A stretch of DNA of 64,000 nucleotides, taken from Elephas maximus indicus. Lineage: Eukaryota > Chordata > Mammalia > Proboscidea > Elephantidae. This document shows, one piece after another, positions 36,800 through 46,903 of this stretch. Each line of letters begins with the position of its first letter. Position 1 is the stretch's first letter. The position numbers and the translations under genes were made by a program. A model generated the notes under the pieces. That model worked only from the letters and a program-made list of their open reading frames with translations. It made no database searches and was not told the DNA's origin. Where the stretch lies: the NCBI RefSeq assembly GCF_024166365.1, contig NC_064822.1:148372823-148436822 (forward strand), written 5' to 3'.

Positions 36800-36814
36800 C
36801 CAGTAGATGGCGCT
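36800..36814 (+). promoter_or_regulatory. CTCF-like motif, full core match
   Basis: CCAGTAGATGGCGCT matches all 15 positions of the CTCF core CCASYAGRKGGCRSY. It is in non-repetitive sequence 9 kb downstream of ALX1 and shortly before the repeat-dense half of the window. CTCF binds such motifs and, with cohesin, can anchor loops; occupancy here is inferred only from the match. Confidence 0.6.
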
Positions 36815-36979
36815 GCACAGGTGTAAGAGATGTGTAATTACATGTGATTTGGGGGACAAGAGAATTATTAACTACGTTGGCTGATGTGAAGTTCCTCCAC
36901 CAGAGTTATCTCTTATAGTTAAAGTGGATGTTTCCAGAAGTCCCAGCAGCTGTATGTGGGGGAAGAACATAAATTCATA

Positions 36980-37230
36980 ACATTAATTTTACTTATCAAC
37001 ACTTAAACAGTGCTTAATATGGGACAGGCACTTGGATGCTTTAAAATATTAACTCTTTTAATGTCATCCTCAAAATATCAAGGTGAGTGGGTCTTCTTAT
37101 TCCCCTTTTCAGATAAGAGAATGAAGCACAGAAAGGTTAATAAATTTTCCGAATGGCACACAGCTAGTAAGTAGTAGGTGTAGGATTTGACCAGGCACTG
37201 GATCCACAGTCTATGCTCTCTCTGCTTTGC
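36980..37230 (-). mobile_element. MIR SINE
   Basis: The reversed core is extensive: GGGACAGGCACTTGGATGCT, TTCAGATAAGAGAATGAAGC, ACACAGCTAGTAAGTAGTAG and GATTTGACCAGGCA. Confidence 0.75.
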
Positions 37231-37629
37231 TCCTTCTCAATTCGCTAATACGAGTCACTCATTCATCTATTCAACATTTTTTACAGAGCTGACTTGAAGC
37301 TCTAAGGTATTTAAACTGATGTATTCTAATCAGAGAACCAGAGAAGTTTTGGGAGCATGGGGGTAATGCTGAGGAAAGCAATGGAGTCCTGAAGGGGAAG
37401 GGGATGTGTAGGTCTGTTATGGGGGATAATAGGGCAAGGCAACAGTAATCAGGGACACTAACAAAAAGGAGAGAAAGTCATATATAAAATTCATCAGTTC
37501 AGAGCTTTGCTTAGAGCCAGACATTAAGAGTACAAATATACTGTTCATATTGTTCAACTATATTTTATATTCTAGTCAATTTAGAAAATATTTTTCAAAA
37601 AAAAAACTTGAATGACCAGATTATAACAT

Positions 37630-39193
37630 GTTCAATGTCTTGCAGCATCAAGTCCAGTAACTCTTGCCTCCCCCTTACTTCAGGCATTTAGGTCCCTGGT
37701 AACATCCTAGAAGTTCTGATCAACCAGAATTGTGCCATCTTGGAAATCTGAAGTGCCAACTTTTCATTTTCTGGCTGTACCCAACTGTATACCACTCAAA
37801 ATTTTTAACAGTTTTTTCAGTGTGCGTCTTATCTGATCCCATCAAATCATCCAGTCCCCTTGGCTTTTGCTTGTTTTCTATGACACTCCCTTCCCTATTT
37901 ACTTCCTTTCCTACCTAATCTAAACACCACAGCCCATCCTTTCCACTACTCTCTGGCCAATACCCTCAGATGGCTGCTGTTTTTGTTTGTTTGTTTTTAA
38001 TCACAACTGCCTCCACCTGACTAATGAACATCAACATCACACACACACAAAAACCCATGAAAGTGTGCATATGCTGATTAGATTCTTCCCTGTAAGAATT
38101 TCATTAAAAATGCAGGTCTTCAGTTCCAAAAGGGACCCTCCTCATGGCTCTGTATAATCATTCCTCCTTCCTATTTTCCAGAAACATTTCCAAGCTTGTT
38201 CATTCTTTCCAAAGCTCTTACCTTATCACCCACCACCACACCTTCATCACATGTAAAAAAAAAAAAAAAAAAAGGTCATCCAACTGACACTACAGCTACA
38301 CAGTTACCTGTATTCGTAGGTGTCTTTCTTCTTCAAGTTTGTCTTAGTGAAGAAGGTATTTTCTTTCTAATTCTAATGTGTTTCCTGTATTGCATTTCTG
38401 CTTATCTCTTTACAGTTTTTGTGGCATCTATAGCATTTTTTTTTTTAATATAGTATAGTTGGAAACCCCAGTGGTGCAGTGGTTAAGAGCTACAACTGCT
38501 AACTGTGGTTCGAATCCACCAGGCATTCTTTGGAAACTCTATGAGGTACTTCTACTCTGTCCTATAAGGTAACTGTGCATCAGAATCAACTCAATGGCAA
38601 CAGGTTTTTTTTTTTTTTTTTTTTTTTTGGTATGCTTAAAGTTCTTCTTTTAACCATTTACCCCAACTCATTTGTTAAAAGAAAAATAATAAAAGCTGAA
38701 AAAAAATATCCTCATGCCCCTTCACTACTTCCAGTCTTGTCCCCAAACTACTAATATGTTTTATCTCTGTTTAATATCCATAATTTTTCACTTTCCATTC
38801 AAACTGCTACAACTGGGCTTTGAGCCCTACCAATCCATGGAAATTGTTTTTCATTTCAAGATCAACTGTCTAAATCCAATGATCACTTTTCAGTTCTTGA
38901 TCAAAACTGAGAATCAGTAGGCACTTCTGATACTGTCTTCTCCATCTGATACTACTACCTTCTCCATCTTCCCTGCAGACTAATAATGTTGGTGATTCTC
39001 AGGGTTCTCTACTCTGTTTTCTTCTTTTCTCACTCTCAGTACCCTATGTAAGTGCCCTTACTACAACGCCTACATCTTTGACCTCACCCCAGATCTTCTT
39101 TCTAAGGGGGAGAGCTCTGTCTATATAATTGTTTACTGCTATGCTCACAGGCACACCAGATACAGGAGAGCTCAAAAGTGAACATAAAATCAC
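37630..39193 (+). mobile_element. Ancient pyrimidine-rich LINE-type repeat, left part
   Basis: Pyrimidine-rich text with CTGTTTTCTTCTTTTCTCAC and GACCTCACCCCAGATCTTC matches an old mammalian interspersed repeat (3' region of an L1M/L2-class LINE, family unresolved). The same element appears to resume at about 43566-43690 and 43890-44690, so everything between is later insertion. The 38461 SINE interrupts it. Open frames here are not genes. Confidence 0.45.
38461..38630 (+). mobile_element. AfroSINE, short subtype, long T-rich end
   Basis: Head GGAAACCCCAGTGGTGCAGT, B-box GGTTCGAATCCACCAGGC, then TTCTACTCTGTCCTATAAGG and a poly-T run of over 20 after the ACTCAATGGCAACAGG tail. Confidence 0.9.
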
Positions 39194-39487
39194 ACCTCTT
39201 TCATTGGTGGTGGGAATGTAAAATACTGCAGCAACTGTGGGAAATAGTTTGTCACTTCCTCAAAAAGTGAAACCTAGAATTATCATATATCCCAGCAATT
39301 CATCTCCTAGATATATGCCCCAAAGATGTGAGAGCAGGGACTCAAACAAATACTTGTACAATGGGTATTGCAGCATAATTCGCAATAACCAAAAGGTGGA
39401 CACAACCTAAATGTCCATCAACAGATGAATGGACAAACAAAATGTGGTATAGACATGCAATAGGATATCATTTAGCCCTAAAGAAAA
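39194..39487 (+). mobile_element. L1 LINE, left segment (interrupted by RTE)
   Basis: The L1 ORF2 3' region is clear from TGGTGGTGGGAATGTAAAAT, TCCCAGCAATTCATCTCCTA and GGTATAGACATGCAATAGGA. The L1 is 5' truncated. It stops at AAAGAAAA (39480-39487), repeated at 42159-42166 where the L1 resumes. Confidence 0.85.
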
Positions 39488-40043
39488 AGCCACCACTCAT
39501 CTGTCAGTGTATCAGACTGTTGCTGTGATCCAGGAAGATATGCCGCCAATATTTCAAATACCAGCGGGGTCACCCATGGTGGACAGATATCAGCAGAGCT
39601 TACAGATGAAGACAGACTAAGAAGGTGCTGACAATCTACTTATTAAAAAAAATTGGCCAGTGAAAACTTATGAATAGCAGTCAAACATTGCCTGATATAG
39701 TGCCAGAAGATGAGCCCCTCAGGTGGGCAGGCACACAGAATAAGACTGGAGAAGAGCTGCCTCCTCAAAGTAGAGTCGACCTTACTGATGTGGATAAAGT
39801 AAAGCTTTCATGACCTTCATTTGCTAATGTGGCACGACTCAAAATAAGAAGAAACAGCTGCAAACACCCATTAATAATTGGAATGTGGAATGTACAAAGT
39901 ATGAATCTAGGAAAATTGGAAGTCAATAAAATGAAATGGAATGCATAAAGATTGATACTCCATGCATTAGTGAGCTGAAATGGACTGGTATTGGCCATTT
40001 TTAAATCAGACAGTCATATGGTCTACTATGCCAGGACGAGAAA

Positions 40044-40304
40044 TTGAAGAAAAATGGCATTGCGTTCATCATCAAAAAAAGAAATTCCAAGATCTATCCT
40101 AAGTACAATGCTGTCAGTGATAGGATAATATACATATACGTACAAGGAAGACCAGTTTATATGACTATTATTCAAATTTATGCACCAACAACTAAAGCCA
40201 AGGATGAAGAAATTGAAGATTTTTACCAACTTCAGCAGTCTGAAATTGGTAAAACATGCAATCAAGATGCATTGATAATTATTGGTGATTGGAATTCGAA
40301 GTAG
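40044..40304 (+). pseudogene. RTE endonuclease domain fragment
   Basis: An 86-residue open frame covers the middle of an RTE apurinic/apyrimidinic-type endonuclease. QIYAPTTKAKDEE and IIIGDWNSK are the landmark motifs, the latter carrying the conserved D and N of the catalytic GDWN. A stop follows at once, so the ORF is broken. It would nick target DNA in an active element; this copy cannot. Confidence 0.85.
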
Positions 40305-41238
40305 AAACAAAGAAAAAGGATCAGTTGTTGGAAAATTGGGCTTTGGTGAAAGAAGCCACACTGGAGATCTCGTGATAGAATTTCACAAGACCAATGACTT
40401 CTTCATTGCAAATACCTTTTTTCAACAACATAAAGGGCAACAATATACCTGGACCTGACCAGATGGAATACGCATGAATCAAATTGACTACATTTGCAGA
40501 AAGAGAGGATGGAGAAGCTCAGTATCATCAGTAAGAACAAAGCCAGGGACTGACTGTAGGACTGACCATTAATTGCTCATATGTAAGTTCAATTTGGAGC
40601 TGAAGAAAATTAGAGCAAGTCTGCTAGAGCTAAAGTACCACCTTACGTATACCCCACCTGAATCTAGAAACTATCTCAAGAATAAATTTGACACATTGAA
40701 CACTAATGAAGGAAGACCAGAGTTGTGGGATGACATCAAGGACATCAAACATGAAGAAAGCAAAAGGTCATTAAAGCAAAAGGAAGAAAGAAAAGACCAA
40801 AATTGATGTAAAAGAGACCGTGAAACTTGCTCTTGAATATAGAGTAGCTAAAGTGAATGGAAGAAATGATGAAAAGAGGTGAACAGAAGATTTAAAAGGG
40901 CAGCTTGAGAAGACAAAGTGAAGTATTGTAACGAAATGTACAAAGGCCTAGAGTTAGAAAACCAAAAAAGAACACGCTTGGCATTTCTCAAGCTGAAAGA
41001 ACTGAAGAAAAAATTCAAGCCTCGAGTTGCAGTATTGAAGGATTCTGTGGGGAAAATACTGAACGATGCAGGAAGCATCAAAAGAAGAAGGAAGGAATAC
41101 ACAGAGTCACTGTACCAAAAATAATTGGTCAACATTAGACGATTTTAGGAGGTAGCATATGATCAAGAATTGATGGTATTGAAAGAAGTAGCCCAAACTG
41201 TATTGAAGAAATGTTGAAAAACAAGGCTGCAGGAACTG

Positions 41239-41673
41239 ATGCAATACCAACTGAGATATTTCAACAGACACAGAGCTGGAAGAGCTCATTTGTCTATGCA
41301 AGAAATTTGGAAGACAGCTACCTGGCTAACTGGCCAAAAGAGATCCATATTTGTGCCCATTTCAAAGAAAGGTAATACAACAGAATGTGGAAATTATCAA
41401 ACAATATTATTAATATCACATACAAGTAAAATTTTGCTGAAGATAATTAAAAAATCTTTGGCAGAAGTTCCAGCTGAATTCAGAAGAGATCATGGAAAGA
41501 GGGATATCATTGCTGATGTCAGATGGATTTTGGCTGAAAGCAGAGAGTATGAGGGAGATGTTTACCTGTATTTTATTGACTACACAAAGGCATTGCATTG
41601 TGTGGATCATAACAAATTGTGGATAACATTGCAAAGAATGGGAATTACAGAACATTTAATTGTGATCAGGTAG
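41239..41673 (+). pseudogene. RTE reverse transcriptase domain fragment
   Basis: A 144-residue open frame spans the early reverse transcriptase blocks: FVPISKKGNTTECGNYQT and then YLYFIDYTKALHCVDHNKLW. The first catalytic Asp (FID) is kept, but the usual AFD of the same motif reads ALH. The catalytic YADD box further on, at 41992, reads YADN after the SINE insertion. The ORF is interrupted by the SINE at its 3' end and the copy is dead. Confidence 0.85.
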
Positions 41674-41678
41674 AGCCT

Positions 41679-41838
41679 ATGAAGCCTTGGTGGCACAGTG
41701 GCTAAAAGCTACAGCTGCTAACCAAAAGATTGGCAGTTCCAATCCACCAGTCACTCCTCAGAAACCCTATGGGGCAGTCCTACTCTGTCCTATAGGGTTG
41801 CTGTCAGTCAGAATCAACTCAATGACAATGCGGGTTGG
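41679..41838 (+). mobile_element. AfroSINE, short subtype, inserted in RTE
   Basis: Head TGAAGCCTTGGTGGCACAGT, B-box region CAGTTCCAATCCACCAG, TATGGGGCAGTCCTACTCTG and tail AGTCAGAATCAACTCAATGA. The RTE resumes afterwards with ATTAAAATCAGGAAAGGTGT, and about 60 bases of RTE seem lost at the junction. Confidence 0.9.
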
Positions 41839-42158
41839 GGCAGGATTAAAATCAGGAAAGGTGTGCATCAGGATTGTATTCTTTCACCATACTTATTCAG
41901 TCTGTATGTTGAATGAATAGTCTGAGAAGCTGAACTGTATGAAAAAGAATGGAGCATCAGGATTGGAGGAAGACTAATTAACAAGCTGTGATATGCAGAT
42001 AACACAAAGCTGCTTGCTGAAAGTCAAGAGGACTTGAAGAACTTACTGACGAAGATCAAAGATGGCACATGACAAGGCAATGTTTTGTTCTGTTGTACAT
42101 GGGGCTGCTATCAATTGGAATTGACTCAATGCCACCTACAATAATAGCAACAACAACA

Positions 42159-42209
42159 AAAGAAAATAGTTCTGATACATGCTACCCATTAGATGAGCCT
42201 TAAAAATAT
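42159..42209 (+). mobile_element. L1 LINE, middle segment
   Basis: TTCTGATACATGCTACCCAT and GATGAGCCTTAAAAATATC continue the ORF2 3' end broken at 39487. It is interrupted again at about 42210. Confidence 0.85.
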
Positions 42210-42303
42210 CATTGTTGCTTTTTTAATCTGTTGCTGTTGAGTCAGTTTCAACTCATGGCAACTTGATGTCTAAAAGAACGAAACATTGCCTGGTCCTGAG
42301 CTA
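42210..42303 (-). mobile_element. RTE 3' end fragment inserted in L1
   Basis: TGTTGCTGTTGAGTCAGTTT, CAACTCATGGCAACTTGATG and AACGAAACATTGCCTGGTCC are the reversed RTE end. Short repeats TATC/TATC flank it. Confidence 0.8.
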
Positions 42304-42350
42304 TCTTGCTAAGTGAAATAAGCGAGACAAAAAGGTCTACTGTTATATAA
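42304..42350 (+). mobile_element. L1 LINE, further segment
   Basis: TTGCTAAGTGAAATAAGCGA GACAAAAAGG is the L1 end of ORF2. It is cut again by the next SINE. Confidence 0.85.
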
Positions 42351-42522
42351 ACCAAAATCAAAACCAAACCCAGTGCGGTCGAATCGATTCCGACTCATAG
42401 CGACCCTGTAGGACAGGGTAGAACTGCCCCATGAAGTTTCCAAGGAGCACGTGGCAGATTCGAACTGCCAACCTGTTGGTTAGCAGCCGTAACACTTAAC
42501 CACTATGCCACCAGGGTTTCCA
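42351..42522 (-). mobile_element. AfroSINE, short subtype, inserted in L1
   Basis: Reversed order: GTCGAATCGATTCCGACTCA, TAGGACAGGGTAGAACTGCC, GTTTCCAAGGAGCACGTGGC, AACACTTAACCACTATGCCA. The short repeat ATATAA borders it. It keeps many CpG sites and may be one of the younger copies. Confidence 0.92.
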
Positions 42523-42795
42523 ATATAATATAGTCCCACTTATATGAAATATCTAGAATAGTCAAATGCATAGAGACAGACAGTAGATTAGGGATTCCAG
42601 AAGGGCTGGAAGGGGAAAAGGGAATGGGGGATTATTTTTCTGGGTAGAGAATTTCTGTGTGGGCTGGTTAAAAAGTTTTTTAAATAAATAGTGCTGTTGG
42701 TTGCACAAGATTATAAATATAATGCCACTGAATTGTACAATTAAAAAGGTTAATTAGCAATTTTTATGTTATATGTATTTTACCACAATAAAAAA
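42523..42795 (+). mobile_element. L1 LINE, 3' end
   Basis: TCCCACTTATATGAAATATC, CATAGAGACAGACAGTAGAT, CCACTGAATTGTACAATTAA and TTTTACCACAATAAAAAAAA form a classic L1 3' UTR end with its polyadenylation signal and A-tail. Confidence 0.88.
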
Positions 42796-42828
42796 AATTC
42801 CAATTAAAAATATTCCAGTCTACTCCTG

Positions 42829-43565
42829 CTGTTGTTGCTTTTAGGTGCCATCGAGTCGGTTCCAACTCATAGTGACCCTATGCACAATAGAACGAAACAT
42901 TGCCCAGTCCTGTGCCACTGTCACACTTGTTGCTATGCTTGAGCCCATTGTTGCAGCCACTGTGTCAATTCATCTCATTGAGGTTATTCCTCTTTTTCAC
43001 TGACGCTGTACTCTACCAAGCTTGATGTCCTTCTCCAGCAACTGATTCCTCCTGATAACATGTCCAAAGTGTGAGAGGTAGTCTTGCCATCCTTGCTTCT
43101 GAGGACCATTCTGGCTGTAATTCTTCCAAGACATATTTGTTCACTCTTTTGGCAGTCCACAGTATATTCAATATTCTTCGCCAACACCACAATTCAAAGA
43201 CATTAATTTTTCTTTTGTCTTTCTTATTCATCTCCCAGCTTTTGCATGCATATGAGACGATTGAAAACACCATGGTTTGGGCCAGGCACACCTTAGGGTG
43301 ACATCTTTGCTTTTCAACACTTTAAAAAGGTCTTTCGCAGCAGATTTGCTCAATGCAATCTGTCTTTTGATTTCTTGACTGCTGCTTCCATGGGCATTGA
43401 TTATGGATCCAAGTAAAATGAAATCCTTTACAACTTCAATCTTTTCTCCGTTTATCATACTGTTGCTTATTGGTCCAATTGCGAGGATTTTTGTTTTCTT
43501 TATATTGAGGTGTAATTCATACTGAAGGCTGTGTCTTTGATCTTCATTAATAAGTGCTTCCTTAT
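42829..43565 (-). mobile_element. RTE-clade LINE, 5' truncated
   Basis: From the reversed tail GTTGTTGCTTTTAGGTGCCA TCGAGTCGG to CTTCATTAATAAGTGCTTCC this matches the last 740 bases of RTE. The minus-strand open frames at 43013-43608 are C-terminal RTE ORF remnants (FELWCWRRILNILWTAKR) broken by frameshifts. Confidence 0.9.
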
Positions 43566-43689
43566 TCTTTATTCCCCCTTTTTTCCAGTTTTCCAAACAG
43601 AAACCCAAGTGTCGTTCTTTACTCCCCTCTGTTCCCTTTATAGCCTATCACCTCTAAGTTTCATGCACTTTCAACACATTTAATACTAT

Positions 43690-43880
43690 GACTCTCTGAT
43701 GTTATTATTAGACCATTTACCTAATGAGGAAGCTGAGCTCAGAGGGGAGGATCTAATTATATAAATGAAACTGAAAAAAATCTTTATTCTTAACTCCTAT
43801 GCTACATTTATCACGCAGATGATAAATGACAGAGCAATTGAACTTCAAGGTCTGAACTCTCAACCATTACACCAATTCGT
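43690..43880 (-). mobile_element. MIR-type SINE
   Basis: TTACCTAATGAGGAAGCTGA GCTCAGAGG and TCAAGGTCTGAACTCTCAAC suggest a reversed MIR within the older LINE-like host. Confidence 0.5.
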
Positions 43881-43889
43881 AAATATTTT

Positions 43890-44300
43890 TCAAAGTCATT
43901 GATATCTCTCCATCCTCATTGCCACTATATTAATTCAAGCCACCATCATCCTTCACCAAGTTTACTAACAATACTCTCTAAATGAGCTTCTTGCTTCCAG
44001 CCTGGCTCTAGTCCAGATTGCTCTTTCTAAAGCCCAAAGCTGATATCACTAAACCCAACCTCGTCTCAGAGCTCCCCATTACCATTAAATGAAGCAGATA
44101 CTTCAAAAGATGTTTACCACTCATCCCTCCATCCATCCGTCTATTTCTGCCATCCTGAACTGCTTGCACTTCTCTGCAGGCACTGTGCTTGCACTCAACC
44201 CTGTATCTTTGTGTGTGTGGGTCCATCTGTTTCTATTAATCTTTCCTCTTTCTTCATCTGGCTACTTCTTACTTTTCCTTCAGATTATAACTTAAATAGC
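43890..44300 (+). mobile_element. Ancient LINE-type repeat, right part
   Basis: TTCAAGCCACCATCATCCTT, AGCTTCTTGCTTCCAGCCTG and CTCGTCTCAGAGCTCCCCAT are landmarks of an old mammalian LINE 3' region. This appears to continue the element at 37630-39193 across the intervening nest. Confidence 0.5.
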
Positions 44301-44308
44301 ATGTCCTA

Positions 44309-44446
44309 GTAGGGTTGTCAGATTTAGCAAATAAAAATTCAGGACATGAAGTTACAAATGTGACGTGGACATACTAAAAGAATTATTTCTTTTTTTATCT
44401 GAAATTCAAATGTATCTGGGCGTACTGTATTTTATCTGACAGCTTT
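44309..44446. mobile_element. hAT-type miniature inverted-repeat transposon
   Basis: The 138-base element has inverted ends (TAGGGTTGTCAGATTTAG at left; the reverse complement of the right end reads AGCTGTCAGATAAAATA) and internal palindromic similarity. The 8-base duplication ATGTCCTA flanks it at 44301-44308 and 44447-44454, the length typical of hAT elements. I recognise the type of old mammalian element but not its exact family name. It has no coding capacity. Confidence 0.75.
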
Positions 44447-44690
44447 ATGTCCTAAAGAAGCTGTCTCTAAAACCCTATCCCCTAAGATTGGGCCACGTGC
44501 TCCTCTGATTTGCTCCCATAGTTTTCCATGTCCACCACATCGCAGCACTTATCTGTTATTCATGTGCTACGTCCATCTCTGCCACCATCCTGAAGGACAG
44601 AGATTGCATCTTTTCCAGCAGCATGTTTCCAACACGTAGATACCTAATGCCTGATCTTCAATAAATATTTTTTAAATGTTTATAAATGAG
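44447..44690 (+). mobile_element. Ancient LINE 3' end (L2-like)
   Basis: CATAGTTTTCCATGTCCACC, GAAGGACAGAGATTGCATCT and CTGATCTTCAATAAATATTT follow the L2-type 3' end. It continues the host sequence split by the hAT element. Confidence 0.55.
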
Positions 44691-45394
44691 TCAGTTAAAC
44701 ACCTTTAATTCGAATGCTACACCATTTTAGGTTGCTATTAGCTCTATTACTAAGAGGTATTAGAAAGTTTTTTTTTCTTTTAGTATATTTAGCTTTGAAG
44801 TTCTTGACTTAAAATTTAGTGAAACTATATAAATTATTTTCAAGTAATGCCTGGCAAGCCTTAGCTTCCCTTAAACCCAGAGACAAAGGTATGCAAAGTT
44901 CACTTGTAGGCTATTAAGTGTGCAACTTACGAAGATTGTAGCAAAAGATTGGGTTCCTTTTCCTTTCCAGAGGCTGAATGTGACAGCTGAGATGCTAAAT
45001 CTTGCTCGTTTACCTATTTTAAGGAAATAAATAATCCTTTTTCTACCTTAGTCGTCTAGATTAACACTGTTCACCACATTAAGTTTCAAGAAACACTGAT
45101 TTCTCAGGCTGATAACAGATGTTCTTCAGAAGCAAACAAATTATAAGTTTGAAAAAAAACTAGGTAAAACAAGTTTAAATGGATTTCAGAAATTTTCAGA
45201 AAATTTAATACATTAGTGCACACAAGTGAATCTCTCCAGGGATTTTTTTCTAACCTAATTAACCACAGACTATTTTTGTCAGGTAACTCCTAATTTGGGA
45301 AATACTGATTATAGATTTTGATGCTCTCCACAGGGTAAATGACCATATCAAACACATTTTCATCGTTAAAAACAGATTCTTTGGAATGCCTGAC

Positions 45395-45470
45395 TCAGAA
45401 ATGGGGTTACACAGGGTCGCTATGAGTTGGAACCAACTCCATGGCACCTAACAACAACAACAACAACAAT
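45395..45470 (+). mobile_element. RTE/AfroSINE tail fragment
   Basis: GGGTCGCTATGAGTTGGAAC CAACTCCATGGCACCTAAC followed by (AAC)n is the terminal 75 bases of RTE. Nothing upstream is recognisable. Confidence 0.8.
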
Positions 45471-45574
45471 TTGCCCAATAGACTTAGCTTTATTTTGGGT
45501 CATGTTCATCAGTTTTGGATGAGAGCTTCAAAAAGTTTCCAAACTTAATGCTTTTGCTATATGTAATGTAATAT

Positions 45575-45727
45575 AGGTGCCCTTTTAGTGGTGCTAAGCG
45601 TTAACCACAAGGTCAGCAGTTCAAATCCACCAGCTGATCCTTGGAAACCCTATGGGGCAGTTCTACTCTGTCCTATAGGGTTACTATGAGCCGTAATCGA
45701 CTAGAGGGCAACAGGTTTTTTTTTTGG
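45575..45727 (+). mobile_element. AfroSINE, short subtype, with target-site duplication
   Basis: Head GTGCCCTTTTAGTGGTGCTA is shortened in the A-box region; B-box GTTCAAATCCACCAGC and tail GAGCCGTAATCGACTAGAGG follow. The 10-base repeat AATGTAATAT flanks it at 45565-45574 and 45728-45737. Confidence 0.92.
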
Positions 45728-46264
45728 AATGTAATATTAAGTTTGTATTTGACACAGAAATAGGTAACCCATAAAGATCTAGGAAAAATCCTAAAGCAGT
45801 TACATGTAATTCGAATTGCTGAATTTTAGTATCATTGGGTTTTGAAACAAGAACTTCAAAGGAAAATACAATTCTCAGTAACAAAAAGCACATATAGGGT
45901 GACTGAAGCCCACATGGGCAACAGTCAGAGCAAATCCAATGTGTGATCAGAGTACACAGCCACCTGTGTGCTACGATTTAAGGACCCTGAACCACCTATC
46001 TACCTTCCAAATCATACATTAGCCCCCGTCATTTAATGAGAAGGGTTAATATATGATGTGTTGCCTCTGAAAGATGGCCTTAAGTTGTTAGTACCACTAA
46101 CCTAGAAGTGAGTATGGATTTATTTCCATTATTTTTATATATCATAACACTAATATTCAATAATAATAATAACAGCTACTATTTAATTGACTCGATGGCA
46201 CTGGGAGACTATTTATTCAACCACATATGCCAAGTACAGTGTTGGTTGCTTTTCACAATGATAA

Positions 46265-46500
46265 TAACAATAGCTAATATTTTTGAACACTCACTCTGCT
46301 ATACATTATGCTAAGTTATTTACTTGTATCATTTCATTAATTCTTTCAGTAACCTGTGGAAGTTCATATCACTATTATATACATTTTATAGATGACAAAA
46401 CTAAGGCTGGGAAAACTTAAGTGACTCACCAAATGGTATAATAAGTAGCTGAAATGGGTTTTGAAAGTCTGTCTGAACTGTGAGCCTGCATTCGTGAACA
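46265..46500 (-). mobile_element. MIR SINE
   Basis: ATCATTTCATTAATTCTTTC, ATTTTATAGATGACAAAACT and GTCTGTCTGAACTGTGAGCC are in the reversed MIR order. Confidence 0.65.
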
Positions 46501-46881
46501 TTATATACTATTACAATGCCCCAGTTTGGATGGATGTTGGAATATCCCTGCAGGAAAGTGGTGTTATCACTTTTTTTACTGTGGAAGAAACTGAGACTCG
46601 GGAAATTTATCTACTATGCCTAAGGTTTTGAGGGAATAGGCACAGATTTTACTATGGGAAAATAAAGGTATGCCTTATGTGAAACTACCAAAGTAAGGAA
46701 AAACAGCAAATGTGAAGTCCAGGGCAAAAAGAACATGAAGTTTTTGGCTATGTGGGGAGGAGGGGAGAGGAGAACCAAAAATGGCCTAGAATGAACTCTA
46801 AGGGCAAATTGGTCTTCTAAACAATTCTGTTTTAGACCTTGATGAAAAGCTCTGACCATTTAATCTTAGATGTATTTTTTC

Positions 46882-46903
46882 TATACAGTTTGTAAACTGT
46901 ATA
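46882..46903. repeat. Perfect palindrome, 10-bp arms
   Basis: TATACAGTTT and AAACTGTATA flank a two-base centre (GT). No associated element is visible. Confidence 0.7.

Larger units (their letters stand above)
32270..37629. other. Intergenic sequence with ancient repeat relics
   Basis: No gene is recognised. It contains the MIR and L2 fragments listed separately, a dispersed 36-base direct repeat at 32630 and 33221, a short TG repeat at 35940-35956 and the CTCF-like site at 36800. The part from 35.0 to 36.8 kb shows no recognisable repeat. Confidence 0.6.
39488..42158 (+). mobile_element. RTE-clade LINE inserted in L1
   Basis: This is a nearly full-length but decayed RTE copy. Its 5' part aligns by eye with the 60.0 kb copy (CTGTCAGT start, TGCCAGAAGATGAGCCC, GAAGAGCTGCCTCCTCAAA). 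Endonuclease and reverse transcriptase fragments follow, then the GGAATTGACTCAATGCCACC and (CAA)n tail. The direct repeat AAAGAAAA flanks it, and the surrounding L1 is continuous across it. An AfroSINE interrupts it at 41679. Confidence 0.9.
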
